A DNA stretch of 64,000 nt from Lachnospiraceae bacterium. GTDB lineage: Bacteria > Bacillota > Clostridia > Lachnospirales > Lachnospiraceae. The stretch covers positions 1-64,000 of the forward strand of contig WRLH01000008.1 in assembly GCA_009777715.1 (NCBI GenBank), written 5' to 3'. A program made the position numbers and the translations under genes. Below the pieces are notes generated by a model that was given only the letters and a program-made list of their open reading frames with translations, was not told the origin of the DNA and did not search any database. Shown one piece after another: positions 7,100-15,396 of this stretch. Within the stretch, counting starts at the first letter, position 1; the number at the start of each line of letters is the position of its first letter.

Positions 7100-8860
7100 A
7101 TGTCAAAAATTATCAAAAAACTCAATAAATTACTCAATCCCCGGCAGAAGAAAAGGATGATAATTCTGACGCTGATGATGCTTGTTGGCGGTTTTTTGGA
7201 AACGGTAAGCATTGCCGCGCTGATTCCGGCGGTGACGGTTGTTGTTGACCCGATGAAAATCGAAACTAACCGCTATTTAAGCTTAATTTATCAAACGCTT
7301 GGTTTTAAGAGCTTCATTGCCTTTACTGTTTTTATGATGGTCTTATTTATTTTCCTCTTTGTCCTCAAAAATATCTTCTTGTTCCTCCAGACCAAAATGC
7401 AGATGAAATTCGTCTTTACCAGCCAATTTGCAACTTCGCGCCGGATGATGATAAATTTCATGAAGCGTCCCTACGAATTTTACTTAGGCGCAGATACGGC
7501 GGTCATCCAACGAAACATTACTTCGGACGTAAATAATATGTATGGGCTGGTGCTGGCATTTTTACAGCTTTTAAGCGAGGCGGTGATATTTCTTAGCCTT
7601 GCGCTTCTTTGTATTGTTAGCGAGCCTTTGATTTCCCTTATTTTTTCCGTTTTGGTTGTCGCCGCAATCATAATTATCAAATTCATTTTGCAGCCGATTA
7701 TGAATAGAACCGGAAAGGAAAACCAGGATTTTTACAGCGGCCTGTTCAAATGGATAAACCAATCCGTCACCGGGATAAAAGAAATCAAAATCGCGGCAAA
7801 GGAGCATTATTTTATCAATGAATACGCGAAATGCGGCAAAGGCTTTGTTAACGCAGTCCAGCGTTTTAACCTATTAAGTGCGACTCCGCGCCTTATGATT
7901 GAAACCATTGCCATTACGGCGATGATTATTTATCTGTTGATAAAAGCCCTTTCCGGCATGGTAGTTGATGATTATCTTCCGGTCCTTGGGGCGATTGCCC
8001 TTGCGGCGATGCGGATGATTCCCAGCGCCAACCGGATTAACAACCACCTCACGCAGATTGCTTATTTTGAGCCCTTTTTTATGGGGGTCAGCGACAGCCT
8101 CCAAAATGAAATCAATGATGAAAAAATCGTTTACGATGAAACGGCTTATGAAAAAGAATATCAGCGGCGGCAAGCATTGCCAAAACTAGAGATAAAAAAA
8201 GAAATCGTTTTAGCGGACATCACCTACAAATATCCGGGGACTGATATCTTGATTTTTGACCATGCGGAAATGATTATCCCGGTAGGAAAGGCGGTTGGCA
8301 TTGTTGGGACTTCCGGTTCGGGGAAAACAACAATCGTTGACATTTTGCTTGGGCTTTTGAAGCTAAATTCAGGACAAGTCCTTGCTGATGGCATAGATGT
8401 AAGCAAGCACTATGATTCATGGCTCAAAAACATCGGCTATATTCCCCAGACCTTATTTATGATAAATGACAATATCCGCCGTAATGTGGCTTTTGGCCTT
8501 ACTGATGAGCAGATTGACGATGAAAAGGTTTGGTATGCGCTTAGGGAAGCCCAGCTTGAGGACTTCGTCAGGGGGCTTCCTGATGGGCTTGAGACCGGAA
8601 TCGGCGAGCGGGGGATTCGCATTTCCGGCGGCCAGCGTCAGCGGATTGGCATCGCCAGGGCCCTTTATGACGACCCGGACATTCTGGTTTTAGATGAAGC
8701 GACCGCAGCCCTTGATAATGAAACGGAAAGCGCGATTATGGAATCAATAAACTGCCTCCATGGGAAAAAAACTTTAATTATTATTGCCCATCGACTGCAA
8801 ACTATTGAAAAGTGTGATATAATATATCGTGTTGAAGATGGAAAGGCAGTAGTACAGTAA
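7100..8860 (+). CDS. ABC transporter, fused permease-ATPase (PglK/MsbA-like flippase)
   Basis: 586 residues. N-terminal transmembrane domain with about six helices (residues 20-320), then an ATPase domain: Walker A GTSGSGKTT, Q-loop IGYIPQ, signature ISGGQRQRIG, Walker B ILVLDEATAAL and the H-loop in IIAHRLQTIE. Full length, intact. In glycosylation loci this type (PglK, WlaB) flips undecaprenyl-diphosphate-linked oligosaccharide across the membrane. No Wzx-type flippase is seen in the window, so this is the probable flippase. No SD precedes ATG 7100; TGATAAAAT lies six bases upstream. Confidence 0.88.
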   Translation: MSKIIKKLNKLLNPRQKKRMIILTLMMLVGGFLETVSIAALIPAVTVVVDPMKIETNRYLSLIYQTLGFKSFIAFTVFMMVLFIFLFVLKNIFLFLQTKMQMKFVFTSQFATSRRMMINFMKRPYEFYLGADTAVIQRNITSDVNNMYGLVLAFLQLLSEAVIFLSLALLCIVSEPLISLIFSVLVVAAIIIIKFILQPIMNRTGKENQDFYSGLFKWINQSVTGIKEIKIAAKEHYFINEYAKCGKGFVNAVQRFNLLSATPRLMIETIAITAMIIYLLIKALSGMVVDDYLPVLGAIALAAMRMIPSANRINNHLTQIAYFEPFFMGVSDSLQNEINDEKIVYDETAYEKEYQRRQALPKLEIKKEIVLADITYKYPGTDILIFDHAEMIIPVGKAVGIVGTSGSGKTTIVDILLGLLKLNSGQVLADGIDVSKHYDSWLKNIGYIPQTLFMINDNIRRNVAFGLTDEQIDDEKVWYALREAQLEDFVRGLPDGLETGIGERGIRISGGQRQRIGIARALYDDPDILVLDEATAALDNETESAIMESINCLHGKKTLIIIAHRLQTIEKCDIIYRVEDGKAVVQ

Positions 8861-8864
8861 CTAG

Positions 8865-9016
8865 ATTGCGGATCAAGTCCGCAATGACTTAGTAAGTTAG
8901 GCAAGTAGTGCCGCATTGGCTTAGTAAGTTAGGTAAGTAGTGTCGCAATGGCTTAGTAAGTTAAGCAAAGCCAGTCCGCAATGACTTAGTAAGTTAGGCA
9001 AAGCAGTTCCGCAATA
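8865..9016. repeat. Palindrome plus four 32/33-bp tandem repeats
   Basis: ATTGCGGA-TCAAG-TCCGCAAT palindrome (8865-8885), followed by four imperfect tandem units: 8881-8912, 8913-8944, 8945-8977, 8978-9010, then a partial fifth. All share CTTAGTAAGTTA. They fill the whole gap between the ABC transporter and the next transferase. A related palindrome occurs at 55200-55220. Confidence 0.9.
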
Positions 9017-9033
9017 AGAAAGGGAAAAAGTTT

Positions 9034-9993
9034 ATGAAAGAGACTTTAAGGATAATCGTCCCCTGTTTTAATGAAGAAGCAAATATCGTCGATTTTTATC
9101 ATGAAGCGATGAAAAACGAAGGCTATTTTGCAGACAATGATGTTGACATTGATATTTGCTTTGTTGACGACGGTTCAACGGATAATACTTTGGCTGAAAT
9201 AAAGAAATTAATTAAAAAAGATAAGCGGGTCTGCTTTGTCTCCCTTTCGCGGAATTTCGGCAAAGAAGCCGCGATGTATGCCGGGCTGGAACTAAAAGAC
9301 GGTGAGTATACAGTATTCATGGATGCGGATTTGCAAGACCCGCCCTCTTTGCTCCCGGAAATGTTTGAATATATCAAGCAAGGTTATGATACGGTTGCAA
9401 CCAGGCGCGTCGGCCGTAAAGGCGAGCCGATGATCCGTTCTTTTTTTGCCCGCTGTTTTTATAAGCTGATGAAAAAAATATCCAAAACTGAAATTGTGGA
9501 CGGCGCCCGCGATTTCCGCATGATGACCTTGCAGGTATCTGACATGATTATGGAAATGCCGGAGTATAACCGTTTTTCCAAAGGCCTTTATGGCTGGCTC
9601 GGGTACAAAACGAAATGGCTGGAATTTGAAAACGTTGAACGGAGAAAAGGCGAAACAAAATGGTCATTCTGGAAATTATTTTCTTATTCACTTGATGGAA
9701 TCACCGCTTTTTCAACTGCCCCGCTTAGGATGGCATCAATCCTCGGCTTGCTGTTTTGCGTGATTGCGTTTATTTTTATTCTCATTATTATTGTTAGGGC
9801 CTTGGTCTTTGGCGACCCAACCGCCGGCTGGCCGTCATTAGTATGTATTATTCTGTTAGTCAGCGGAGTCCAGTTGTTTTGCATTGGGATTATTGGAGAA
9901 TATTTGGCAAAGACTTATATGGAAGTCAAGAAACGGCCCATTTATGTGGCTAAGGAAATAGGATATGATCACTATAGTAGTTCCGATTTTTAA
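9034..9993 (+). CDS. GT2 glycosyltransferase, DPM1/GtrB-like with C-terminal membrane anchor
   Basis: 319 residues. GT-A catalytic part: IIVPCFNEEANI, VDDGSTDNT, LSRNFGKEAAMYAGL, MDADLQDPP; metal ligands are in DADLQD. Two transmembrane helices follow (about 232-255 and 265-290), ending in a basic tail. This type usually charges undecaprenyl phosphate with a hexose for a GT-C partner on the outer membrane face. The SD is a GAAAGGG and the ATG is clear. The next gene starts 29 bp before this one ends. Confidence 0.88.
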   Translation: MKETLRIIVPCFNEEANIVDFYHEAMKNEGYFADNDVDIDICFVDDGSTDNTLAEIKKLIKKDKRVCFVSLSRNFGKEAAMYAGLELKDGEYTVFMDADLQDPPSLLPEMFEYIKQGYDTVATRRVGRKGEPMIRSFFARCFYKLMKKISKTEIVDGARDFRMMTLQVSDMIMEMPEYNRFSKGLYGWLGYKTKWLEFENVERRKGETKWSFWKLFSYSLDGITAFSTAPLRMASILGLLFCVIAFIFILIIIVRALVFGDPTAGWPSLVCIILLVSGVQLFCIGIIGEYLAKTYMEVKKRPIYVAKEIGYDHYSSSDF

Positions 9994-10723
9994 TGCCGAA
10001 AAATACATTGTCGAAACAATGGAGCGGGTTTTTAACCAGACTTATCCTGACTGGGAGCTTCTTTTAATTGATGATGGCTCAACTGACGGGAGCATTAATA
10101 AGATTAAGGAATTTTTGGCGGGGTTTCCTGCGGCAAAGCAGGATAAAGTAAAGCTGATCCTAAAAGAAAAAAACGAAGGGGCAGCAAAAGCCCGCAATAC
10201 TGGCCTTGATAATGCGAAAGGCCAATATATTGCTTTTCTTGATTCCGATGACTTATGGCATTATGGCAAACTGGAAAAACAGCTTGCGTTTATCAAAGAA
10301 AAAGAAGCAGCTTTTACCTTTACCGCTTATGAGTTCGGTGATGAAAAAGCAAGGGGGACAGGCAAATTTGTTTTTGTCCCGCCATCTTTAACCTACCGGA
10401 AAGCCCTGTCCCGTACCACTATTTTTACCTCAACGACTTTGTTTGATTTGGCAAAAATTGATAAAGAACTCCTAAAAATGCCGGAGGTAAAAAGCGAAGA
10501 CACCGCAACCTGGTGGCGGATTCTGCGCCATGGTTACACCGCTTATGGCTTAAACGAAGTAACCACCATCTACCGCCGCCCCAAAGGCTCACTTTCAGCA
10601 AACAAATTAGAAGCGGTGAAACGGATCTGGTTTTTATACCGCAAGGCAGAAAAACTTAAGCTGCTTGACAGCCTATGTAATTTTACCCTTTGGGCAGCAA
10701 GGGCGACGATAAGGCGACTGTAG
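9965..10723 (+). CDS. GT2 family glycosyltransferase
   Basis: 252 residues, single GT-A domain: ITIVVPIFNAEKYI, LIDDGSTDGS, KARNTGLDNAKGQYIAFLDSDD (DxD = DSD). It resembles the teichoic/EPS transferase subgroup. It starts inside the preceding gene in another frame, which indicates tight coupling. Donor and acceptor unknown. The sugar transferase gene follows after seven bases. Confidence 0.85.
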   Translation: MITIVVPIFNAEKYIVETMERVFNQTYPDWELLLIDDGSTDGSINKIKEFLAGFPAAKQDKVKLILKEKNEGAAKARNTGLDNAKGQYIAFLDSDDLWHYGKLEKQLAFIKEKEAAFTFTAYEFGDEKARGTGKFVFVPPSLTYRKALSRTTIFTSTTLFDLAKIDKELLKMPEVKSEDTATWWRILRHGYTAYGLNEVTTIYRRPKGSLSANKLEAVKRIWFLYRKAEKLKLLDSLCNFTLWAARATIRRL

Positions 10724-10730
10724 GGAAACT

Positions 10731-12077
10731 ATGAAAAGAACGGAATCACTAAAAAGAATCACGATTTTTGCAATCAACATCATGAGCCTGTTTATCTACA
10801 CAGTCCTTTATGCTTATTCTTGGTTTGCCTACTATTATCCAGTCATCAACAATCACAACCAAGGCATCAAATTATATGTAAACGGCCATATTATCATTAT
10901 TTTGCTGTACATTTCTATCCTCATGGTTTTTTCCCATACCTATGGCAGCTTAAAAATCGGCTACTTAAAACCCGGTGATATCTTTTTTTCCCAAGCCTTT
11001 TCCCTGCTGGCCGTTAATGTTATTTCATATTTCCAAATATCCTTAATGAATAATTGGGTGGTAAAGACAAGGCCGCTGCTCCTGGTTTTCATTGCCCAAC
11101 TGGTTATCGCGGCAATATGGGCCTTGATGTGTGACATCATCTACCGGAAGCTGTTCCCCCCCCGCAATATTCTGCTTATTTACGGCGAACGCCCGATTGA
11201 AGATATCATCGGAAAATTTTCCGGCCGGAAAGACCGCTTCCGTATCACTCAAGCAATTAATATTTCACAAGGGATTGAAACGGTCAAAAAAGAAGCCGCC
11301 GCTTTTAAAGGCGCAGTCGTCCTATGGGATATACCGCTTGATATTCGCAATCTTTTGCTAAAATACCTATATGGCAAATCAAAGCGGGTCTATATGATGC
11401 CGAAGATTTCCGATGTCCTGATTAAAGGTGCGGCTGAACTTCATCTTTTTGACACTCCTATTTTCCTAACGCGGGATTATGCCCTAACCGTTGAACAAAG
11501 GTTGATAAAACGGATTATGGATATCGTTCTTTCGCTTATTTTAATAATCATCACTTCGCCGATTATGCTTTTAACAGCTTTGATTATCCGTGTTTACGAT
11601 AAAGGCCCGGCACTTTTTTGCCAAATCCGGCTGACGGCCGGGGGCAAAGAGTTTCAGATTATCAAGTTCCGCAGTATGCGGATTGACGCGGAAAGTGACG
11701 GAGTTGCCCGCCTTGCCGGCAAAAAAGATGACCGGATTACCCCGGTCGGACGCTTTATCCGGGCGGTCCGGATTGATGAGCTGCCCCAGCTTTTTAATAT
11801 TTTCATTGGCCAGATGTCGTTTATCGGGCCGCGTCCTGAACGTCCGGAAATCATCGAAAAATATCTTGAAGAAATGCCGGAATTTGCTTTCCGCTTGAAA
11901 ATGAAAGCCGGGCTGGCAGGTTACGCCCAGGTTTTTGGCAAATACAATACCACCCCTTATGACAAGCTAAAGCTTGACCTTACTTATATTGAGAATTATT
12001 CACTATGGCTTGATGTCAAAATTATGCTTTTGACTTTAAAGACATTATTCAATCCCGACAGCACCGAGGGGGTGTAA
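10731..12077 (+). CDS. Polyprenyl-phosphate sugar-1-phosphate transferase (WbaP/EpsE-like)
   Basis: 448 residues. Four N-terminal transmembrane helices (about 10-120), a soluble middle domain, a fifth membrane segment (about 258-282) and the cytosolic catalytic Bac_transf domain with KGPALFCQIRLT, IKFRSMR, DELPQLFN and GPRPERPE. It starts glycan repeat units by moving a sugar phosphate from a UDP-sugar to undecaprenyl phosphate. A second, short initiator (PglC-like) is at 47.7 kb, so the locus may prime two glycans. A GC-rich hairpin overlaps the stop codon. Confidence 0.9.
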   Translation: MKRTESLKRITIFAINIMSLFIYTVLYAYSWFAYYYPVINNHNQGIKLYVNGHIIIILLYISILMVFSHTYGSLKIGYLKPGDIFFSQAFSLLAVNVISYFQISLMNNWVVKTRPLLLVFIAQLVIAAIWALMCDIIYRKLFPPRNILLIYGERPIEDIIGKFSGRKDRFRITQAINISQGIETVKKEAAAFKGAVVLWDIPLDIRNLLLKYLYGKSKRVYMMPKISDVLIKGAAELHLFDTPIFLTRDYALTVEQRLIKRIMDIVLSLILIIITSPIMLLTALIIRVYDKGPALFCQIRLTAGGKEFQIIKFRSMRIDAESDGVARLAGKKDDRITPVGRFIRAVRIDELPQLFNIFIGQMSFIGPRPERPEIIEKYLEEMPEFAFRLKMKAGLAGYAQVFGKYNTTPYDKLKLDLTYIENYSLWLDVKIMLLTLKTLFNPDSTEGV

Positions 12078-12091
12078 ACCCCCAGACTTTT
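12068..12091 (+). terminator. GC-rich hairpin at the sugar-transferase stop (possible attenuator)
   Basis: GGGGGT-GTAA-ACCCCC (12068-12083) with four T at 12088-12091 and a longer T run after 12100. The stop codon lies in the loop. It may terminate or reduce transcription into the Wzz-like gene. Confidence 0.5.
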
Positions 12092-12121
12092 AAAAAACAT
12101 TTTTTTAAAGGAGCAGCTTAA

Positions 12122-13132
12122 TTGAACAACCAGAATTTCATGAATGAAAGCATGGACTTAAAAAAACTGTTTATCTGCTTAAGGCAAAAACTGATGCTGG
12201 TTATCATTATTACTTTAATCGGTGCTTTGCTTTCCGGCGCGATTTATCTTTTCGTCCGCGAAATAAAAATGCCGACACAGTATCAGTCATTTTCAAAATT
12301 TTATCTGCAATTTATTTACGACCCAAGCGGCGAGGTTGAGCAGTTTTATAATGGGTACACCTGGAATGACTTGCTCCATGGTGACCCAATCCTAAACCAT
12401 GTCGTATGGGCAGCAGAGGAATTAAAAGATACCATGCCAGCGGGGCTTTTATTTGACGGAGAAGCTTTAAAAGAACAGCTCCGCGATAATGTTTTTAAAG
12501 GTGAAGTGCTTTCAGACCGCCGTTTGCTGACGGTGACTTTTACTACTGACAATCCAGAAAAAACAGCAATAATTCAAAAAATCATGGAAATTGGGCTAAT
12601 CAATTATGCGGCCGGGCAACATGAAATCATCTCAATGGAATTGATCCGGAGCAGTAAGCCTGCGCTTATGGTTTGGGACAATAATTTATGCCGGGCGATT
12701 ATCGGCGGGGCGGTGCTATTTTTGCTGCTTGCCCTCTTTGCATTGTGGTTTTATTATCTGCTTGATAATTCACTTTATACGATTTCCGATGCCGAACAAC
12801 GCTATCCTTATCCGGTGGCAGGTATACTGCTAAAGGGGGAGAAAGCCACATCAGAAACCTTATATTTTGCCGAAACAAAAGAAAATTTAGCTTATTTCTT
12901 AAAAGACAAACCCAATCCGGCTTATCTTTCCGTTAATGAATTGCCCTACCCAAAAGGCGAAGAGCTGCGAGGTACTGACGGTGTCATCCTTTCCGTACCC
13001 TTTGGCAAACGGAACGGAAAAGAAACTGACAGATGTGTCAGTTTTCTGAAAAACCAAAATGTGGAGATAATTGCATTATTAATTATTGAGGCGGATAAGA
13101 AGTTTTTGGCGAAGTATTACGAAATGAATTGA
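12122..13132 (+). CDS. Wzz/CpsC-type polysaccharide co-polymerase
   Basis: 336 residues. Transmembrane helices at about 28-48 and 193-215 flank an extracytoplasmic domain, the standard chain-length-regulator layout. The cytosolic tail (220-336) is longer than in CpsC and reads like a worn tyrosine-kinase (CpsD/Wzc) fold without a Walker A: GVILSVPFGKRNGKETDRC and LLIIEADKKFLAKYY. So it probably regulates chain length but cannot autophosphorylate. Start TTG 12122 with SD AAAGGAG. The 3' end overlaps the convergent AlbA_2 gene by 50 bp. Confidence 0.8.
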   Translation: MNNQNFMNESMDLKKLFICLRQKLMLVIIITLIGALLSGAIYLFVREIKMPTQYQSFSKFYLQFIYDPSGEVEQFYNGYTWNDLLHGDPILNHVVWAAEELKDTMPAGLLFDGEALKEQLRDNVFKGEVLSDRRLLTVTFTTDNPEKTAIIQKIMEIGLINYAAGQHEIISMELIRSSKPALMVWDNNLCRAIIGGAVLFLLLALFALWFYYLLDNSLYTISDAEQRYPYPVAGILLKGEKATSETLYFAETKENLAYFLKDKPNPAYLSVNELPYPKGEELRGTDGVILSVPFGKRNGKETDRCVSFLKNQNVEIIALLIIEADKKFLAKYYEMN

Positions 13133-14429
13133 CAGTAAAGCTGTATGTCCATTGCTTCCCCGATTTCTGGGCATAAAGTTGTTCGTTTGCGACCATGTTC
13201 TGTAGCAGCTTGTATGCGCCGTTTAAAGACAGACCAAGGGCATCGGCAGCGTCATTTTTTGTGAAAACAGTATCTTCATACAGAACAGCCAAACGATCGG
13301 AATTTGTCCGCGTTGCCGTGCTAGTTGTGATTGCGGAAAAATTGTAATTTAAGTTGGGAATACGGATTAGAAAGCCGCCGTCAATTACAGGTATTTCCGG
13401 TTTTGCACTTTCATTCACATAAGCGTCAAAGATCCGGGGAATACCAGTGCCGTAAGCTTCTATGATGTTCAAACGATAAAATGTTTTGGCAAGTTTTTCA
13501 TTGCGGGTGACCGACACACCGGCTAACATCAAGTCATGAGTAACGCCGGGCATTGCACCGCCGAGCGACAAAAATTCCACGCGGTCATCGAATATATTAA
13601 CTAGTAAACTGCCCTCTATGGAATAATCACGGTGTATGATTGAATTGATGAACGCCTCACGCAACGCAATTTCGGGATAATCGGGGTGATCGATGCGATA
13701 TAGTCCCTCAAAAGTGCTATGAATACGGTTATATACGGTGAGATACTCGTGAACATCGTCCATTTGCTTAAACAGCGACCCTGTAAATTCCTTACGGTCT
13801 TTGAACTTCGCTTTACTCAATCCTTCGAAGATTGCCGCTTTTGTGGAATAAGGGCATTGATCGGAGAGGATAAGAGCAAGATTAGTATAAAGCCCATCAG
13901 TGCGGAGCAGGCCGAGCGACAATTTTTGCTCTTTGCCAAATTTGATTTCCTCTTTGGCAAAAAGTTTATTGGCATATTCAAAGGTTAAGTGTTGCTCGAA
14001 AGAAAGCCCATCTAAGAACTGCTCTGTGCTATTGTCTTTAATGAGTCTGCGGATATGCTCACGAGTCGCCATGACTGTATTGCCCCCAACCCGGACATAT
14101 ACACCTTGCGGTACAAGACCGCCTGAAAGATAGCAATAAGGAATGGAAACACCACGCTCCACCGTCACGATGATTATATATTTCCCCTCGCGCATCTCAT
14201 GTTCAACCTTGAAAAAGCCTGTAGCATCGGGCGTGACTGAATCGCGGAAACTTGTGGCGACACGCCGCATTTCCAAGTCGATATCATTGCCTATGCCATA
14301 AACCGAGCCGTCATTTTCAATTCCGATATAAAGTGTCCCACCATCCGTATTGAGGAACGCAAGCATAGTGTTTTTTGCTTTGTCGTTCCATTCGCGCTTA
14401 TATTCTATGGTTTGAGTTTCGAGTATCAT
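13083..14429 (-). CDS. AlbA_2/Schlafen-type ATP-binding protein
   Basis: 448 residues. The N-terminal AlbA_2 domain has TIEYKREWNDKAKNTMLAFLNTDGG and LYIGIENDGSVYGI. The C-terminal HATPase_c_4 region has REAFINSIIHRDYS, LSLGGAMPG and IEAYGTGIPRIFDAY, then a short winged-helix-like tail. Such proteins are usually annotated as transcriptional regulators; roles in defence are proposed for relatives. It has its own promoter and SD (CAAGGAGAG) and lies opposite to all neighbours, so it is a separate cargo gene in the glycan locus. A relative of the same family is at 33.1-34.5 kb. Confidence 0.85.
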   Translation of the reverse strand: MILETQTIEYKREWNDKAKNTMLAFLNTDGGTLYIGIENDGSVYGIGNDIDLEMRRVATSFRDSVTPDATGFFKVEHEMREGKYIIIVTVERGVSIPYCYLSGGLVPQGVYVRVGGNTVMATREHIRRLIKDNSTEQFLDGLSFEQHLTFEYANKLFAKEEIKFGKEQKLSLGLLRTDGLYTNLALILSDQCPYSTKAAIFEGLSKAKFKDRKEFTGSLFKQMDDVHEYLTVYNRIHSTFEGLYRIDHPDYPEIALREAFINSIIHRDYSIEGSLLVNIFDDRVEFLSLGGAMPGVTHDLMLAGVSVTRNEKLAKTFYRLNIIEAYGTGIPRIFDAYVNESAKPEIPVIDGGFLIRIPNLNYNFSAITTSTATRTNSDRLAVLYEDTVFTKNDAADALGLSLNGAYKLLQNMVANEQLYAQKSGKQWTYSFTVNSFRNTSPKTSYPPQ

Positions 14430-14455
14430 AAATCTCTCCTTGCTTTCATATAAAC

Positions 14456-14484
14456 ATTATATCGCCCAACTCTCCCTTTGGCAA
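14456..14484 (-). promoter_or_regulatory. Promoter of AlbA_2 gene 1
   Basis: On the minus strand: -35 TTGCCA (14484-14479), 17-bp spacer, -10 TATAAT (14461-14456). SD and ATG follow at normal distance. Confidence 0.75.
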
Positions 14485-14488
14485 GTGT

Positions 14489-14536
14489 GAAAAGGAGAGA
14501 AAGGAGAAAAGGGAGAAAAGGGAGAGAAAGGAGAGA
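14489..14536 (+). repeat. 48-bp pure-purine tract
   Basis: Only A and G for 48 bases, built of overlapping GGAGAAAAGGGAGA-type units. It lies between the divergent AlbA_2 and glycosyltransferase promoters. Polypurine mirror-like tracts can form triplex DNA and are prone to slippage. Confidence 0.85.
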
Positions 14537-14564
14537 TTTTAATGCCTACAAACGTCTTTCACTA

Positions 14565-14593
14565 TTTACAAGCAAAATAATAAATGATATATT
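14565..14593 (+). promoter_or_regulatory. Promoter with -10 directly before the ATG (leaderless mRNA)
   Basis: -35 TTTACA (14565-14570), 17-bp spacer, extended -10 TGATATATT (14585-14593). The start codon is at 14599, only five bases after the -10, so transcription should begin at or beside the ATG. No SD is present. Confidence 0.7.
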
Positions 14594-14598
14594 AACAT

Positions 14599-15396
14599 AT
14601 GAGCTTACAAGTCCTCGTTGCTGCCATGGGACAGAATGTCCACAGCTTGGCGGAGCAGATGAACCTAAAAAGCAATGCCATCATCATAAACCAAGATGAT
14701 TATTTTGGCTATGAAGAATTTACGCATGGCGAAGCCAAAATCAAGGCTTATACCTTTGCCGAACGCGGAGTTGGCCTAAGCAGGAATAATGCCTTGCTTC
14801 GCGCTGATTCTGATATCGTTCTTTTTTCCGATGAAGACATAGTCCTTAATTCAAGCTATCCGGAAATGATTGCTAAAGAGTTTAAGCTTTTCCCCCATGC
14901 CGACATTATCTTATTTAACGTGTTTGTTGATGAACGGCGTTCAACCTACCGCAATTTGGAGCATAAACGGGTGAGATGGTTCAATTATGGCAGATACCCG
15001 GCTTATAGCATTGCGGCCCGCGTTAAAAGCCTTCATGAGGCGAATATTACTTTCTCATTATTATTTGGCGGCGGGGCGAAATATAGCAATGGCGAGGACA
15101 GCTTATTTTTGCGGGACTGCTTGAAAAAAGGCTTGAAAATATATGGCTCGCCTGTCAACATTGGCAGGGAAATTTACCGTGAGTCAACATGGTTTCAAGG
15201 CTACAATGAAAAATTCTTTTATGACCGCGGCGTCCTTTACCATTTTTTGTATGGGCGAATGGCAAAACTTTTAGCGCTTCGGTTTCTTTTGGCAAAAAAA
15301 GGGGAAATATGCCAAGAGATAAAGCTAAAACAAGCTTACCGCCTGATGAAGTCAGGGATAGAGCAAAAGCTTGAGTTTGAGGAAGGCCGGATATGA
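14599..15396 (+). CDS. GT-A type glycosyltransferase
   Basis: 265 residues. LQVLVAAMGQNVHSLAEQM and a DxD-like SDEDIVL follow the layout RGVGLSRNNALLRADSDIVLFSDED of small GT2-type transferases. GGGAKYSNGEDSLFL corresponds to the acceptor/base (ED) region. No SD; transcription probably starts at the ATG. It overlaps the next gene by four bases (ATGA). Sugar specificity unknown. Confidence 0.78.
   Translation: MSLQVLVAAMGQNVHSLAEQMNLKSNAIIINQDDYFGYEEFTHGEAKIKAYTFAERGVGLSRNNALLRADSDIVLFSDEDIVLNSSYPEMIAKEFKLFPHADIILFNVFVDERRSTYRNLEHKRVRWFNYGRYPAYSIAARVKSLHEANITFSLLFGGGAKYSNGEDSLFLRDCLKKGLKIYGSPVNIGREIYRESTWFQGYNEKFFYDRGVLYHFLYGRMAKLLALRFLLAKKGEICQEIKLKQAYRLMKSGIEQKLEFEEGRI

Noticed and set aside
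7088..7100. Leaderless promoter of the ABC transporter (TGATAAAAT six bases before the ATG)
   Set aside because: No -35-like hexamer at the right distance, and the gene may be read from the preceding one; left out of the promoter list.
8881..9016. Tandem repeats as a CRISPR array
   Set aside because: Units are contiguous with no unique spacers, and no cas genes are present.
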